From Pseudoroseicyclus aestuarii (GTDB lineage: Bacteria > Pseudomonadota > Alphaproteobacteria > Rhodobacterales > Rhodobacteraceae): a stretch of 64,000 bases of DNA. The position numbers and the translations under genes are program-made. The notes below the pieces were generated by a model that worked only from the letters and a program-made list of their open reading frames with translations, had not been told where the DNA came from and did not search any database. Positions 34,122 through 43,633 of the stretch are shown one piece after another. The stretch is taken from NCBI RefSeq assembly GCF_003217255.1, contig NZ_QJTE01000005.1:35606-99605 (forward strand), written 5' to 3'. Position 1 is the stretch's first letter. Each line of letters begins with the position of its first letter.

Positions 34122-34688
34122 ATGAGCCTTCCCGAGCTCCTCGCCTTCGCCGCGGCCTGCCTGCTCTACGCGCTTGTGGCGGCGGCGGCTGTGCTGGCGC
34201 TCTGGGCGGCGCTGCGCGGGGCCCGTGCCGCCCTGCGCGCCGCGCCGGCGGTGCTTTCGACCGCCTTCTTCCTGGCGCTGACGCATTATCCCTTTCCCGC
34301 CCCCGGGCAGCTGGACTGCAGCCAGGGCGGGATGCCGCCGCGTCTGGTGCCTCTGGTCCGGCTCGGGCAGGAGATCGCCGCGCTCTGGCGCGCCGGGGCG
34401 CCGCCGGCGGCCTGGCTGGGCGATCTCGACGTCTTCCCGGCGCTGATGAACCTGCTGCTCTGCGCGCTGATCGGCCTTGCGCTGGCGCCGCTGATCGCCC
34501 GGGCGCGCGGCGCCGCCCTTTTCGGGCTGGGGCTGACGCTGGCGGTCGAGATCTCGCAGCTGACCGGGGTCTTCGGGCTTTACGACTGCGCCTACCGGCA
34601 GTTCGACGTCGACGACATCATCCTCAACCTGCTGGGGGTGGTGCTGGGTCATGCCGCCGGCCGGGCCTGGCTGCGCCGGCGCGGCTGA
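34122..34688 (+). CDS. VanZ-like membrane protein
   Basis: 188 residues from ATG 34122. It has four to five hydrophobic segments (LLAFAAACLLYALVAAAAVLA, VLSTAFFLALTHYPFP, ALMNLLLCALIGLALAPLI, ALFGLGLTLAVEISQL, IILNLLGVVLGHAAG) and the VanZ pattern LAVEISQL...FDVDDIILNLLG. VanZ-family proteins are common in exosortase/EPS loci but their function there is unknown; VanZ itself gives low teicoplanin resistance in enterococci. No clear Shine-Dalgarno. The gene overlaps nothing and is followed after 200 bases by the ABC transporter. Confidence 0.82.
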   Translation: MSLPELLAFAAACLLYALVAAAAVLALWAALRGARAALRAAPAVLSTAFFLALTHYPFPAPGQLDCSQGGMPPRLVPLVRLGQEIAALWRAGAPPAAWLGDLDVFPALMNLLLCALIGLALAPLIARARGAALFGLGLTLAVEISQLTGVFGLYDCAYRQFDVDDIILNLLGVVLGHAAGRAWLRRRG

Positions 34689-34890
34689 CCCGGGCGCATC
34701 GCGGGTTCAGAGCTGGCATGCAAGGCCCTAGCGCGGCTCTCGGCGGAGGGCCACTCAGCGCCGGCGCGGATGCGGCGAACTCTGGCTGACCGCCTTGAAA
34801 ACGGCACGGAGCCGTCATTGAAGCGCCCGCCGGGGGGCGTGCTATGGCAGCCGCACAGATGTGCCGTCCCGCCCGGAGGTCCTGCCGATC

Positions 34891-36735
34891 ATGCCGAAGA
34901 CCGATCCCTACCGCGTCGCCATGGCCCGCCTGCGTCCGCCCCTCGGGGCCGCGCTGAGCTTCAGCGCCCTCGTCAACCTGCTGATGCTGACCGGCTCGAT
35001 CTACATGCTGCAGGTCTACGACAGGGTGCTGACCAGCGGCTCGGTCCCGACGCTGCTCGGGCTCTTTGCCATCGTGGTCGTGCTCTATGCCTTTCTGTGC
35101 CTTTACGACGTGCTGCGCCGGCGGCTGCTGTCGCGCGCGGCGCTGCACCTCGACGGCGCGCTCGGCGGCGCCGCTTTCGACCAGTTCCTGGCCTCGGGCC
35201 TGCCCGAGAGCGCCGGCAAGGCGCAGCCGCTGCAGGATCTCAAGACCCTGCGCGGCACCATCGGCAGCCCCGCCCTGGTGGCGCTGATCGACCTGCCCTT
35301 CGTGCCGCTGTTCCTGGGCGTGCTGTTCATGCTGCACCCCTGGCTCGGCTGGCTGACGCTGGCCGGGGCCGGCGTGACGGGGGCGATCGCGCTGATCAAC
35401 CGCCTCGTCACCGGCCCCTCGATCGCCGAGAGCGGCGATCTCGAGGCCGAGGAGCGCGCCTTCACCGAAGGCAGCCGGCGGGCGGCCGAGACCATTACGG
35501 CGATGGGCATGACGGGGGTGGTCGACCGGGTCTGGCTGCGGATGCATTCGGCCAGCCTGGCCGCGGCGCAACGCGGCGCCGAAGCCTCCGAGACGCTGGC
35601 CGCGATGAGCCGCTCGGTGCGGATGCTGCTGCAATCGGCGATCCTGACGCTGGGCGCCTACCTGGTGCTGCAGGGCCAGATCTCGGGCGGGATGATCATC
35701 GCCGCCTCGATCCTTTCGGGCCGGGCGCTGGCGCCGGTGGACCAGGTGATCGGGCAATGGCGCAGCCTCGACCGGGCGCTGCAGGCGCATCGCCGGCTGC
35801 GCCGCCTCTTCGCCACGCTGCCCGCCGCGCCCGAGCCTGTCGCCCTGCCCGATCCGACCGGCGAGATCACCGTGACCGGCGTGACGAAATTCGCCCCCGG
35901 CAGCCGCGGCCCCGACCGGCCGCGCCTGCTGGAGGGCATCGATGTCACCCTGCATCCCGGTGACGGTCTGGGAGTGATCGGCAAGTCCGGCAGCGGCAAG
36001 TCCACCCTCGCGCGGGTGCTGGCCGGCGCCTGGCAGGCCGATACCGGCGAGGTGCGGATCGACGGCGCCACGCTGTCGCAATGGGACCCGGCGCGGATCG
36101 GCCGCGAGATCGGCTACCTGTCGCAGAGCGTCGAGATCCTGCCCGGCACGATCCGCGACACCATCGCCCGCCTGCAGGAGGATGCCACCGACGAGGCGGT
36201 GATCGCCGCGGCCCGCCTGGCCGGCATCCACGAGATGATCCTGCAGCTGCCGCAGGGCTATGCCACGCAGATCGGCGGCGCGGCGGGCATGCCGCTCTCG
36301 GGCGGGCAGCTCCAGCGCCTGGGCCTGGCCCGCGCGCTTTACGGCATGCCGCGCCTGGTGATCCTGGACGAGCCCAATTCCAACCTCGACGCCGAGGGCG
36401 AAGAGGCGCTGACGCGGGCGATCCGGGCTCTGCGCGCGGCGGGATCGGTGGTGATCGCCATCGCTCATCGCCCCAGCGCGCTGGCCGCGCTCAACAAGCT
36501 GCTGCTGCTCGAGGCGGGCCGCGTGGCGCAAATCGGCGACAAGGACGAGGTGCTGGCAGCCAGCGGCGCCGTGCGGCCGAGCGTCACCCGCACCCGCCCC
36601 GTGCCGCTGCGCCTGCCGCTCGAGCGGCGCGTCGGCGCCACCGCCCCGGCCGCGAACCAGGTGGCAAACCACCCCGGGGGGCTTGTCGTCACCGCCCGAT
36701 CGCGGCAGGACCGCCCCGCCGCCTCGCGGCGCTAG
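34891..36735 (+). CDS. type I secretion ABC transporter (PrsD/HlyB-like)
   Basis: 614 residues from ATG 34891 (a GTG at 34861 would add ten). The N-terminal membrane domain carries about six helices (LGAALSFSALVNLLMLTGSI, SVPTLLGLFAIVVVLYAFL, and a later LLQSAILTLGAYLVLQG), without a C39 peptidase domain. The ABC domain has Walker A IGKSGSGKSTL, Q-loop LSQSVEIL, signature LSGGQLQRLGLARAL, Walker B LVILDEPNSNLD and AHRPSAL. This is the PrsD/LapB-like ABC component of type I secretion used for RTX and other proteins with C-terminal signals. Its HlyD partner is not adjacent but probably the gene at 59111. Likely substrates are the RTX proteins at 1-3903 and the LamG protein at 54093. Confidence 0.93.
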   Translation: MPKTDPYRVAMARLRPPLGAALSFSALVNLLMLTGSIYMLQVYDRVLTSGSVPTLLGLFAIVVVLYAFLCLYDVLRRRLLSRAALHLDGALGGAAFDQFLASGLPESAGKAQPLQDLKTLRGTIGSPALVALIDLPFVPLFLGVLFMLHPWLGWLTLAGAGVTGAIALINRLVTGPSIAESGDLEAEERAFTEGSRRAAETITAMGMTGVVDRVWLRMHSASLAAAQRGAEASETLAAMSRSVRMLLQSAILTLGAYLVLQGQISGGMIIAASILSGRALAPVDQVIGQWRSLDRALQAHRRLRRLFATLPAAPEPVALPDPTGEITVTGVTKFAPGSRGPDRPRLLEGIDVTLHPGDGLGVIGKSGSGKSTLARVLAGAWQADTGEVRIDGATLSQWDPARIGREIGYLSQSVEILPGTIRDTIARLQEDATDEAVIAAARLAGIHEMILQLPQGYATQIGGAAGMPLSGGQLQRLGLARALYGMPRLVILDEPNSNLDAEGEEALTRAIRALRAAGSVVIAIAHRPSALAALNKLLLLEAGRVAQIGDKDEVLAASGAVRPSVTRTRPVPLRLPLERRVGATAPAANQVANHPGGLVVTARSRQDRPAASRR

Positions 36736-36815
36736 GGCCACCGCCTGCACCTTGCGATGCCGCGGCGCAGCGCTAGTCTGGCCGCGGCAGCACAGGCAGG
36801 GTGACGGAGACAGGC

Positions 36816-37820
36816 ATGCAGGCGAACGAGAGCGGGCGGGACCACCCCGCCGCACAGAAGGCCGCACCGGGTGTCGCGCCGGCGGAGCCCGAGCTGACCG
36901 TGATCGTGGTCAGCTACAACACCCGGGCGCTGACCCTGGCCTGCCTCGAGACGCTCTATGCCAGGACCCATACCACGCGGTTCCGCTGCGTCCTGCTCGA
37001 CAATGCCTCGAGCGACGGCTCGGCCGAGGCGGTGGCAGAGCGCTTTCCCCAGGTCGAGTTGATCGCCTCTGAGGACAACCTCGGCTTCGCCAAGGCCAAC
37101 AACGTCGTCGCCGCGCAGGCGCAGACCGAATGGCTGCTGCTGCTCAACCCCGATACCGAGGTGCACGAGGGCGCGATCGACGCGCTTCTGGCCTTTTCGA
37201 AGGAGAACCCGCAGGCCGGGATCACCGGCGGGCGCACGGTCTTTCCCGACGGCTCGCTGAACAAGCTCTCCTGCCTCGACCGGATCACCCCCTGGTCGGC
37301 CTTCTGCGTGGCCACCGGGCTGGCCTCGGTCTTTCGCAACACGACGCTGTTCAACCCCGAGTATATCGGCGGCTGGGACCGCGACACGGTGCGCGAGGTC
37401 GATATCGTGGTGGGCTGCTTTCTGATGATCCGCCGCAGCCTCTGGGAGGAGCTGGGTGGCTTCAACCTCAAGTACTTCATGTATGCAGAAGAGGCCGATC
37501 TCTGCCTGCGCGCGGGCAAGCTGGGCTACCGCCCGATGATCACGCCCGAGGCGCAGATCATGCACCTCGTCGGCGCCTCCTCGAAGCGGACCGACAAGAT
37601 GAAGCGAGTCGCCAAGGGGCGCGCGACGCTGATCCGTGATCACTGGCCCTCGGCGCTGGTGCCGCTGGGACTGGGGCTGATGTGGCTCTGGTGTGCGCTG
37701 CGCCTGGGCGCGGCGCGCCTCATGGCACTGGGTGCACCCCGGCGGCACGGCGAGACCTACGAGAAATGGTCCGGTATCTGGTCTGCCAGGGCTGACTGGC
37801 TGGCGGGCTATCAGGCCTGA
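36816..37820 (+). CDS. family 2 glycosyltransferase, rhamnosyltransferase-like
   Basis: 334 residues from ATG 36816, with GGAG upstream; GTG 36801 is less supported. GT2 core: LTVIVVSYNTRALTLACLET, CVLLDNASSDGSAEAV, EDNLGFAKANNVVAA, LLLLNPDTEV (DxD equivalent), ITGGRTVFPDGS, VDIVVGCFLMIRRSLWEELG, FFMYAEEADLCLRAGKLG-like segment (FMYAEEADLCLR). The pattern matches the WcaA/rhamnosyltransferase-type branch. Convergent with the acyltransferase at 37836. Confidence 0.9.
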   Translation: MQANESGRDHPAAQKAAPGVAPAEPELTVIVVSYNTRALTLACLETLYARTHTTRFRCVLLDNASSDGSAEAVAERFPQVELIASEDNLGFAKANNVVAAQAQTEWLLLLNPDTEVHEGAIDALLAFSKENPQAGITGGRTVFPDGSLNKLSCLDRITPWSAFCVATGLASVFRNTTLFNPEYIGGWDRDTVREVDIVVGCFLMIRRSLWEELGGFNLKYFMYAEEADLCLRAGKLGYRPMITPEAQIMHLVGASSKRTDKMKRVAKGRATLIRDHWPSALVPLGLGLMWLWCALRLGAARLMALGAPRRHGETYEKWSGIWSARADWLAGYQA

Positions 37821-37835
37821 GGCAGCCCTTCGCGA

Positions 37836-38897
37836 TCAGGCGAGGCGCCGGTCCGGCGGGCGGCGCAGCAGCCGTCCCTTGACCTCCATCGCGGGCTTTT
37901 CGACGAGGTGCCAGGAGAGGACGGCCAGGATCAGGGTCGGCGGCAGGGAGTAAAGCAGGTTCTGCAGCGGCGTCTGGTCGCCAAAGGCCCAGACGGCCCA
38001 GCCCTGAAGCGGGAAGGCATAGATGTACATGCCGTAGGAGTAATCTCCCAGCCTGTTGTAGGCGCGGATCGCGCCACCCGGAACATAGCCGAGCCAGAAG
38101 GTGATGTAGGTGATCGCCAAGCTGAGGGCGGGAAGATAGAGGATGCTGCCCGCGGCCAGCCAGGCAAGGCCCGCGGTCAGCGCTACGCCCCAGAGCGACA
38201 GCGGGATCCGGTCCCGCCAGATGTAGAAGGCCACGCCGATCGCGAAGGGCATGGCCAGCCGCGGCAGGCGGCCGAAGGGCTGGGGTAGGCTGAGATTGCC
38301 CAGCGTGAGGACCAGCCACCCCAGCACATAGAGAGACAGGGCCAAGGCCGCAGCGCGCGGGCCGCGCCAGGCCCCCATGAGACCGGCGAAAAAGACGCCG
38401 GCATAGCAGGCAACCTCGTGGCGGAGGGTCCAGATGGACCCCACGACCGCCGGGTAGGGCTGCGTCTCGAAGACGCCGGGCAGCGTGTATTGCAGCGGCA
38501 CCAGCGCCATGTCCCGCAGCACGAAGAGATAGGGATCGGGCAGGCCCAGGTAGGTGGCGACCGGCAGGGTCGTGACCAGGGGGCCAAGGACGAAGGCAAC
38601 CAGAAGAAGATTGACCAGAAGCCCCGGAAGCAGCCGCAGGAGACGCGCCAGAACGAAGCTCGTCCGGCTGGAGGACCGGTTGAAGCTCGCGGTGATAAGA
38701 TAGCCCGAGATCGCGAAGAAGATGAAGACCGCCACGCTGCCCAGGGTCAGCCCCAGCCAGTCGGCCAGCGGCTCCGGCGCGCCCTCTCCGAGGGCGATGG
38801 GCACCGCATGGGAGACCATGACCGCCGTCGCCGCGACCATTCGGATCAGGTTGAGGTTGTTGTCGCGTCCGGTCGCGACATGCCCAAGAACCATCAT
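37836..38897 (-). CDS. acyltransferase 3 family membrane protein
   Basis: 353 residues with about ten membrane helices. Acyltransferase-3 features: NNLNLIRMVAATAVMVSHAV (catalytic His in SHA), VFIFFAISGYLITASF, LARLLRLLPGLLVNL, GSIWTLRHEVACYA, and a final GDYSYGMYIYAFPLQ. These enzymes transfer acetyl or other acyl groups to sugars in the membrane. Here it probably decorates the exopolysaccharide repeat unit. It is divergent from the polymerase at 39071. Confidence 0.9.
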   Translation of the reverse strand: MMVLGHVATGRDNNLNLIRMVAATAVMVSHAVPIALGEGAPEPLADWLGLTLGSVAVFIFFAISGYLITASFNRSSSRTSFVLARLLRLLPGLLVNLLLVAFVLGPLVTTLPVATYLGLPDPYLFVLRDMALVPLQYTLPGVFETQPYPAVVGSIWTLRHEVACYAGVFFAGLMGAWRGPRAAALALSLYVLGWLVLTLGNLSLPQPFGRLPRLAMPFAIGVAFYIWRDRIPLSLWGVALTAGLAWLAAGSILYLPALSLAITYITFWLGYVPGGAIRAYNRLGDYSYGMYIYAFPLQGWAVWAFGDQTPLQNLLYSLPPTLILAVLSWHLVEKPAMEVKGRLLRRPPDRRLA

Positions 38898-39070
38898 CTT
38901 TGTCAGTCCGCGCCGGGAAAAGGGGAAGTCGACCGACTGTAGCGGCCAAGGCTTCCGGCGACCAGCGCCGTCCTTGTTGTAGTAGGCAAATCCCTTTAAG
39001 ATGTGAGGTGGTAATCTCGTGCCTAGGCTGATCCCGATCGGGAACGGACGACACAGTCAGGAGGCGCGTT

Positions 39071-40456
39071 TTGGCGTCCATAGATCAGATGCAGCCAGGC
39101 CTCCGTCGTGCCGGAGTGGTCGAGAGCCCGGCTCGCGGGGCTCTTTTGCTGTTCCTGCTGACGATCATTATGCCGATCTCGATGGAGCTGGGCGGCCTGC
39201 GCCTTTCGCCGACGCGGCTTTTCCTGCTCGTGTCGATCATTCCCTTCGCTGCGCAGATCGTCTCGGGCCGGGTGGGCCGTTTCACCTGGACCGACAAGTT
39301 TTTCCTGCTGCATGGCATCTGGATCTTCCTCGCGCTGATCATGGTGCATGGCACCTCGCGGATCCCCTTCGCCGGCATCACGGCCGTCGAACTCGTGGGA
39401 GGCTATTTCGTAGGGCGGGTCATGATCCGCAACGCGCAAGACTACCGGTATGTGCTCGGTTTCATGCTGATCGCCATCATCTGTCTCCTGCCTGTCGCCA
39501 TCTACGAGAACTTCACCGGCACGCTGGTTATCCCGGATTTGCTGCGGCCGATCTTCGATACGCCTTCGAGGGGCGACAGCGCCTATGGTCGTATGGGGCT
39601 GGAGCGGGTCTACGTCGTGTTCGATCACCCGATCCTCTGGGGGCTGTTCTGCTCTCTGACGCTGTCGAACTTCGTGATGGCGGTGCGCAAGAACCCGGTT
39701 CTCATCGTCGTGGCGATCGGGTTCTCGCTCTACACCACGATGCTGGCCTTGTCCTCGGCGCCGCTTCTGGCCTGTGCGCTACAGCTCGGCATGCTGAGCT
39801 GGGGCTGGATCATGCGCGGACGCTGGAGGTTGCTGCTGATCCTCATGGTGGTCGGCTACGTCACGGTGGATCTTCTCTCGAACCGGACGCCGGTGACGAT
39901 CATCATCGAGAGCCTGACCTTCAACCCCATGAGCGGCTGGGTCAGGATCGCGATCTTCGATGCGGGCTGGGCGGCCGTGCGCGGCAGCCCGTTCTTCGGC
40001 ATCGGCTTCAACGACTGGCCGCGGCCGGGATGGGTCACCTCCTCGGTCGACAACTTCTGGCTTCTGACCTCCATGCGCTACGGCATGGTCGGTGTCGGCT
40101 TCCTGATCGCGGCATTCGTCTTTCACCTCTGGACGCTGGGCCAGGCGAAGATCGCCGATCCGGAGGTCCAGGCCCTGCGGGTGGGCCATGCCGCCGCCCT
40201 GGCGGGGACCGCCTTCACCATGGTCACGGTGCATATCTGGGGCAATGTCTCGATCTTCGTCATGTTCTACCTGGGGGCCGGTTCCTGGATGTATGCCTAC
40301 GACCAGAGCGGCCCGCAGCAGGGGCCGGAGCCCGATGGCACGGCCCCGCCGGCGGGCGGCTCGCCCTACAGCCGGTTCGCGCCGCAAAGGCAGCGGGGGC
40401 CTGCGGCCGGCGCGCGGTCCGTCATGCGACGTCGCGATGAGGGAGGCCGGGCATGA
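39071..40456 (+). CDS. O-antigen-ligase/Wzy-like polysaccharide polymerase
   Basis: 461 residues from TTG 39071, chosen because AGGAGG lies six bases before it; the ATG at 39089 has no Shine-Dalgarno. About ten membrane helices (LLLFLLTIIMPISMEL, LFLLVSIIPFAAQI, FFLLHGIWIFLALIMVHG, FMLIAIICLLPVAI, and others) with a large periplasmic loop between, fitting the Wzy/WaaL polymerase layout. No catalytic motif is universal in this family. Its stop overlaps the start of the next glycosyltransferase (ATGA), so they are coupled. It would join repeat units in the periplasm after flipping by the Wzx protein at 49058. A ligase role cannot be excluded. Confidence 0.82.
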   Translation: MASIDQMQPGLRRAGVVESPARGALLLFLLTIIMPISMELGGLRLSPTRLFLLVSIIPFAAQIVSGRVGRFTWTDKFFLLHGIWIFLALIMVHGTSRIPFAGITAVELVGGYFVGRVMIRNAQDYRYVLGFMLIAIICLLPVAIYENFTGTLVIPDLLRPIFDTPSRGDSAYGRMGLERVYVVFDHPILWGLFCSLTLSNFVMAVRKNPVLIVVAIGFSLYTTMLALSSAPLLACALQLGMLSWGWIMRGRWRLLLILMVVGYVTVDLLSNRTPVTIIIESLTFNPMSGWVRIAIFDAGWAAVRGSPFFGIGFNDWPRPGWVTSSVDNFWLLTSMRYGMVGVGFLIAAFVFHLWTLGQAKIADPEVQALRVGHAAALAGTAFTMVTVHIWGNVSIFVMFYLGAGSWMYAYDQSGPQQGPEPDGTAPPAGGSPYSRFAPQRQRGPAAGARSVMRRRDEGGRA

Positions 40457-41346
40457 CATTTGCATCCCTGCCCCGCGTCAGCGTCATCATACCCTGCCAC
40501 GACCGCGAAGAGACGGTGCGCGAGGCGGTGCAGAGCGTCCTGGATCAGGATTTTTCCGAACTCGAGGTGATCGCCGTCGACGACCGCTCGGCCGACCGCA
40601 CGCTCGAGGTGCTGCGCGGCATCGAGGACCCGCGGCTGAAGATCCTCTCCAACACGGGCCCGCAGGGCGCCTCCGGGGCACGAAATTGCGGCGTCGCCCT
40701 AGCCCGTGCGCCCTGGATCGCCTTTCAGGACAGCGACGATATCTGGCTGCCCGGCAAGCTCAGCCGGCAGATGGCGCGCCTCGAGGACAGCGATTTCGTT
40801 GCCGCCTACTGCGGCATGCAGGTCAAGGACGACGCCCGCCCCGAGACGCCGGTGCAGAAGCGCTATCCCGATCCTGCCCTTTCTCCGCTCGAGGGCGACA
40901 TTCTGCCCAGCCTGACCCGGCAGAGCTATATCTCGACCCAGATGCTGGTCGTGCGCCGCGACGTCTTCGACGCGGTCGGCGGCTTCGACGAGGCCCTGCC
41001 GGCCCTCGTGGACTGGGAGCTGATGCTGCGCGTGGCACAGGCCGGCCCCGTTGCCTTCGTCGACGAAGATCTGGTGGTGCAGCGCATGTCGGGCAATTCC
41101 ATCACCCGTTCGAGCCGCAGGCGCCTGGAGGCACAGGCCCATGTGCTGGCCAAGCACCGCGATCTCCTGGCGGGCTACCCGGGTGTCCTGGCGCATCATC
41201 ATCACCGCCTTGCCGGCGCGCATCGCGCCTTCGGCGAGTTCGCGCCGGCGGCGCGTCATGCCGCGGCTGCCCTGCGTGAAAGGCCGGCCAATCCGCGCTA
41301 CGTGCTCAACGCTCTTTACCTGCGTAGCCGGGCCCTGTTCGGCTGA
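40453..41346 (+). CDS. family 2 glycosyltransferase
   Basis: 297 residues; ATG overlaps the stop of the polymerase gene. Features: VSVIIPCHDREETVREAVQS, VIAVDDRSADRTLEV, GASGARNCGVA, WIAFQDSDDIW (DxD), MLVVRRDVFDAVGGFDEALP, VDWELMLRVAQAG. The C-terminal 60 residues are helical and basic (AHVLAKHRDLLAG). Adds one sugar of the repeat; donor unknown. It is followed closely by the beta-helix gene at 41373. Confidence 0.91.
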   Translation: MTFASLPRVSVIIPCHDREETVREAVQSVLDQDFSELEVIAVDDRSADRTLEVLRGIEDPRLKILSNTGPQGASGARNCGVALARAPWIAFQDSDDIWLPGKLSRQMARLEDSDFVAAYCGMQVKDDARPETPVQKRYPDPALSPLEGDILPSLTRQSYISTQMLVVRRDVFDAVGGFDEALPALVDWELMLRVAQAGPVAFVDEDLVVQRMSGNSITRSSRRRLEAQAHVLAKHRDLLAGYPGVLAHHHHRLAGAHRAFGEFAPAARHAAAALRERPANPRYVLNALYLRSRALFG

Positions 41347-41372
41347 GCCCCCTTAGTCCACGAGGGTCTGCA

Positions 41373-42644
41373 ATGTCCTTTCGTCATGCTCTTGCTCTTG
41401 TTCTGCTCGGGGGCCTCCTGCCCGGCGTGGCATTGGCGCGCGATCTTCTGGTCGCGCCACCCGATGCGTCACCCGCCGCCGCACCCGACGGCAGTGCCGT
41501 TGCCCCCTGGCCCTCGGTCGGAGAGGCGCTGAACCAGGCGCAGGGCGGCGATCGCATCCTGCTGATGAACGGCGAGTACGGAGCCCTGGGGATCGGGGGC
41601 GCCGATTTCGACACCGCGGTCACGATCATGCCCCGCAGCGAGAACGGGGCCCATGTCACCCAGGTCTCCGTTGCAAACAGCCACAACCTCGTGATCCGCG
41701 GCCTGAATGTCTGGCCGCTCGAGGAGGGCCGGCGCCGGCGTCTAGTTACGACCCAGTCGAACGCCTCGCAGATCCGCTTCGAGGATCTGGACATCCGCGG
41801 GGCGCCGAACGCGCCCGAGGCCTATCTGGACTGGACGCGCGAGGACTGGACGCGAAACTGGAACGCGCAGGCCGTCAGGCTGGAAGGTCCGGACAATGCG
41901 GTCGTCGGCAGCCGGATCACCGGCATCAGCTTCGGCATCACCACGCTCGGGCCGCGTGCCGAGGTTCGCGGCAATACAATCACCGGCTTCGGCGGCGATG
42001 CAATGCGCGGCCTGGGCGACGGATCCGTCTTCGCGCAGAACCTGGCGCGAGATTGCGTGAAGGTCAGCGACAACCACGACGACGGCTTCCAGTCCTGGGC
42101 CCCGAAGGATGCGCCGTCAGGCACCCCGGTCACCGGCATCGTGCTGGAGGCGAACACCATCTTCGAATGGACCGGCCCCGAGGATCACCCGCTGCGCTGC
42201 GTGCTGCAGGGGATCGGCCTCTTCGACGGGCCCTACCGGGACTTCACCATCCGCAACAACCTGATCGTGGTCAGCGCCTGGCATGGGATCACGGCCCAAA
42301 ATGCCGAGGGCGTCGAGATCGTCAACAACACCGTTCTCTTCCCGGGCGGACTGTCCCACGAAAGGCCCTGGATCAGGGTCAATCCCGCAGAGGGTGCCGG
42401 AAATCGCGTTCTGAACAACCTCGCCATGGCCTACCGCGATATTCCCGGAGCGCAACGCAGCAACGGCGTGGTGGTCGATACCCTGCGGGAGTTCCGTGAC
42501 CCGCTGGGCGGCGACTACCGGCTGCGCGAAGGCAGCGCGTTCATCGGCGCGGCAGACCCCGACGCCGCCCCCGAGACCGACATCGAGGGCACGGCAAGGC
42601 CGCAGGCTGCGGCACCGGATCTGGGCGCCTACCAGAGCCGCTGA
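41373..42644 (+). CDS. periplasmic right-handed parallel beta-helix protein
   Basis: 423 residues with a signal peptide (MSFRHALALVLLGGLLPGVALA). An N-terminal segment typical of polysaccharide-lyase-like folds (DGSAVAPWPSVGEALNQAQGG, RILLMNGEYG) is followed by repeated beta-helix coils (VVGSRITGISFGITTLG, EVRGNTITGFG, VEIVNNTVLFPGG). The KVSDNHDDGFQSW segment is the sort of acidic cleft region seen in such enzymes. Many lyases, epimerases and hydrolases of exopolysaccharide have this fold; the exact activity is not predictable. Position suggests trimming or modification of the polymer in the periplasm. Confidence 0.82.
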   Translation: MSFRHALALVLLGGLLPGVALARDLLVAPPDASPAAAPDGSAVAPWPSVGEALNQAQGGDRILLMNGEYGALGIGGADFDTAVTIMPRSENGAHVTQVSVANSHNLVIRGLNVWPLEEGRRRRLVTTQSNASQIRFEDLDIRGAPNAPEAYLDWTREDWTRNWNAQAVRLEGPDNAVVGSRITGISFGITTLGPRAEVRGNTITGFGGDAMRGLGDGSVFAQNLARDCVKVSDNHDDGFQSWAPKDAPSGTPVTGIVLEANTIFEWTGPEDHPLRCVLQGIGLFDGPYRDFTIRNNLIVVSAWHGITAQNAEGVEIVNNTVLFPGGLSHERPWIRVNPAEGAGNRVLNNLAMAYRDIPGAQRSNGVVVDTLREFRDPLGGDYRLREGSAFIGAADPDAAPETDIEGTARPQAAAPDLGAYQSR

Positions 42645-42701
42645 CATCGTATCGAGAGTGCGGCAGGATCGACCCCGGCTGCAGGATTTTAAGAGAGCGC
42701 C

Positions 42702-43208
42702 ATGATAAAGAGCATGAACAAGCTACGAAAACTTCGCTTGGTCCTGGTCGGGATCAAGCGGAGCTACCTGCGCCGGGTCTGGAAGATGGACATCGACCCG
42801 ACTGTCGAGATGTCTCTCTCGGCCCATTTCGACAAGACACATCCGCAGGGGATCCACGTCGGGCGCTACAGCTATGTCGCCTTCGACGCGCGCATCCTGG
42901 CGCACGACATGACACGCAACGTCAAGCCGCATACCCATATCGGGGAAAACTGCTTCATCGGCGGGCGCTCTCTCGTTCTGCCGGGCATCCGGATCGGCAA
43001 CCAATGCATCGTCGGCGCTGGCTCGGTCGTGACCAAGTCGGTGCCGGACAACAGCATCGTCGCGGGCAATCCTGCGCGTGTCATCAGGAGCAACGTTCGG
43101 CTGCTGACCTACGGGCGGATCGATCCGGCCTGGGCCGCGGAGCAGGCCGGGCAGGACGACGGTGCCACGGGATCTGCCAAGGAAAGGGACATGGCCGCGG
43201 AGGCATGA
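42702..43208 (+). CDS. hexapeptide-repeat acyltransferase
   Basis: 168 residues. The left-handed beta-helix hexapeptide pattern runs from about residue 45 to 130: [69 protein letters not shown]. The catalytic His lies in ARILAHD, as in serine/maltose/virginiamycin-type acetyltransferases (WcaF/WbbJ-like). It probably O-acetylates a sugar of the repeat unit in the cytoplasm. No strong Shine-Dalgarno. The 90-base gap to the next gene holds nothing recognised. Confidence 0.9.
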   Translation: MIKSMNKLRKLRLVLVGIKRSYLRRVWKMDIDPTVEMSLSAHFDKTHPQGIHVGRYSYVAFDARILAHDMTRNVKPHTHIGENCFIGGRSLVLPGIRIGNQCIVGAGSVVTKSVPDNSIVAGNPARVIRSNVRLLTYGRIDPAWAAEQAGQDDGATGSAKERDMAAEA

Positions 43209-43298
43209 AGGACCTCTGACGGCAGCGCGCGCAGGCTTCAGACCTGCTTCGCACCTCCAGCCTAAGTTTCTGCCGGTCACCCAGGCTATGCAGAGAGT

Positions 43299-43568
43299 AT
43301 GCCGATGCCGCAGGATCCCTTCCGCAATCACGCCACCAGCCTTCACGGCCCCGCCTCGAGCCTCGAGATCGTCGTGCCCGACGACGACACCGATCTGCCT
43401 CGCATCCCCCGGGCGCTTTGTGTCGGGGAATCGGGCTGGGTTTCGGTCGTGACCGCCAGCGGTGAGACGGGGGATGTCTTCATCGCCGCCGGCGTGCCAT
43501 TTCCCCTCAGAGTCCGACGAGTCCGCGCGAGCGGTACGACCGCGACCGGACTTCGCGGCCTGCTGTAA
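43299..43568 (+). CDS. spike base protein, Rcc01079 family
   Basis: 89 residues. The sequence (DPFRNHATSLHGPASSLEIV, LPRIPRALCVGESGWVSVV, GVPFPLRVRRVRASGTTATG) fits the RCAP_Rcc01079 family of spike-base proteins, known from the head spike of the Rhodobacter capsulatus gene transfer agent and from related phages. In R. capsulatus the head spikes are needed to bind the capsule of recipient cells. No capsid, portal, terminase or tail gene is present in the window, so this is an isolated family member in a polysaccharide locus. Start could be ATG 43299 or 43305. The next gene begins 65 bases downstream. Confidence 0.8.
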   Translation: MPMPQDPFRNHATSLHGPASSLEIVVPDDDTDLPRIPRALCVGESGWVSVVTASGETGDVFIAAGVPFPLRVRRVRASGTTATGLRGLL

Positions 43569-43633
43569 CCTGTCCCCGGACGGATCGGCGACTTCGATAC
43601 GGGCGGCAGGATGGTCGCCCAAGGAAAGGAGCC

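Noticed and set aside
34624-36867. 747-codon frame antisense to the ABC transporter
   Set aside because: Shadow of the ABC gene, whose Walker and signature motifs are all intact on the plus strand.
43299-43568. Prophage or GTA cluster
   Set aside because: No capsid, portal, terminase, protease or tail genes anywhere in the window.
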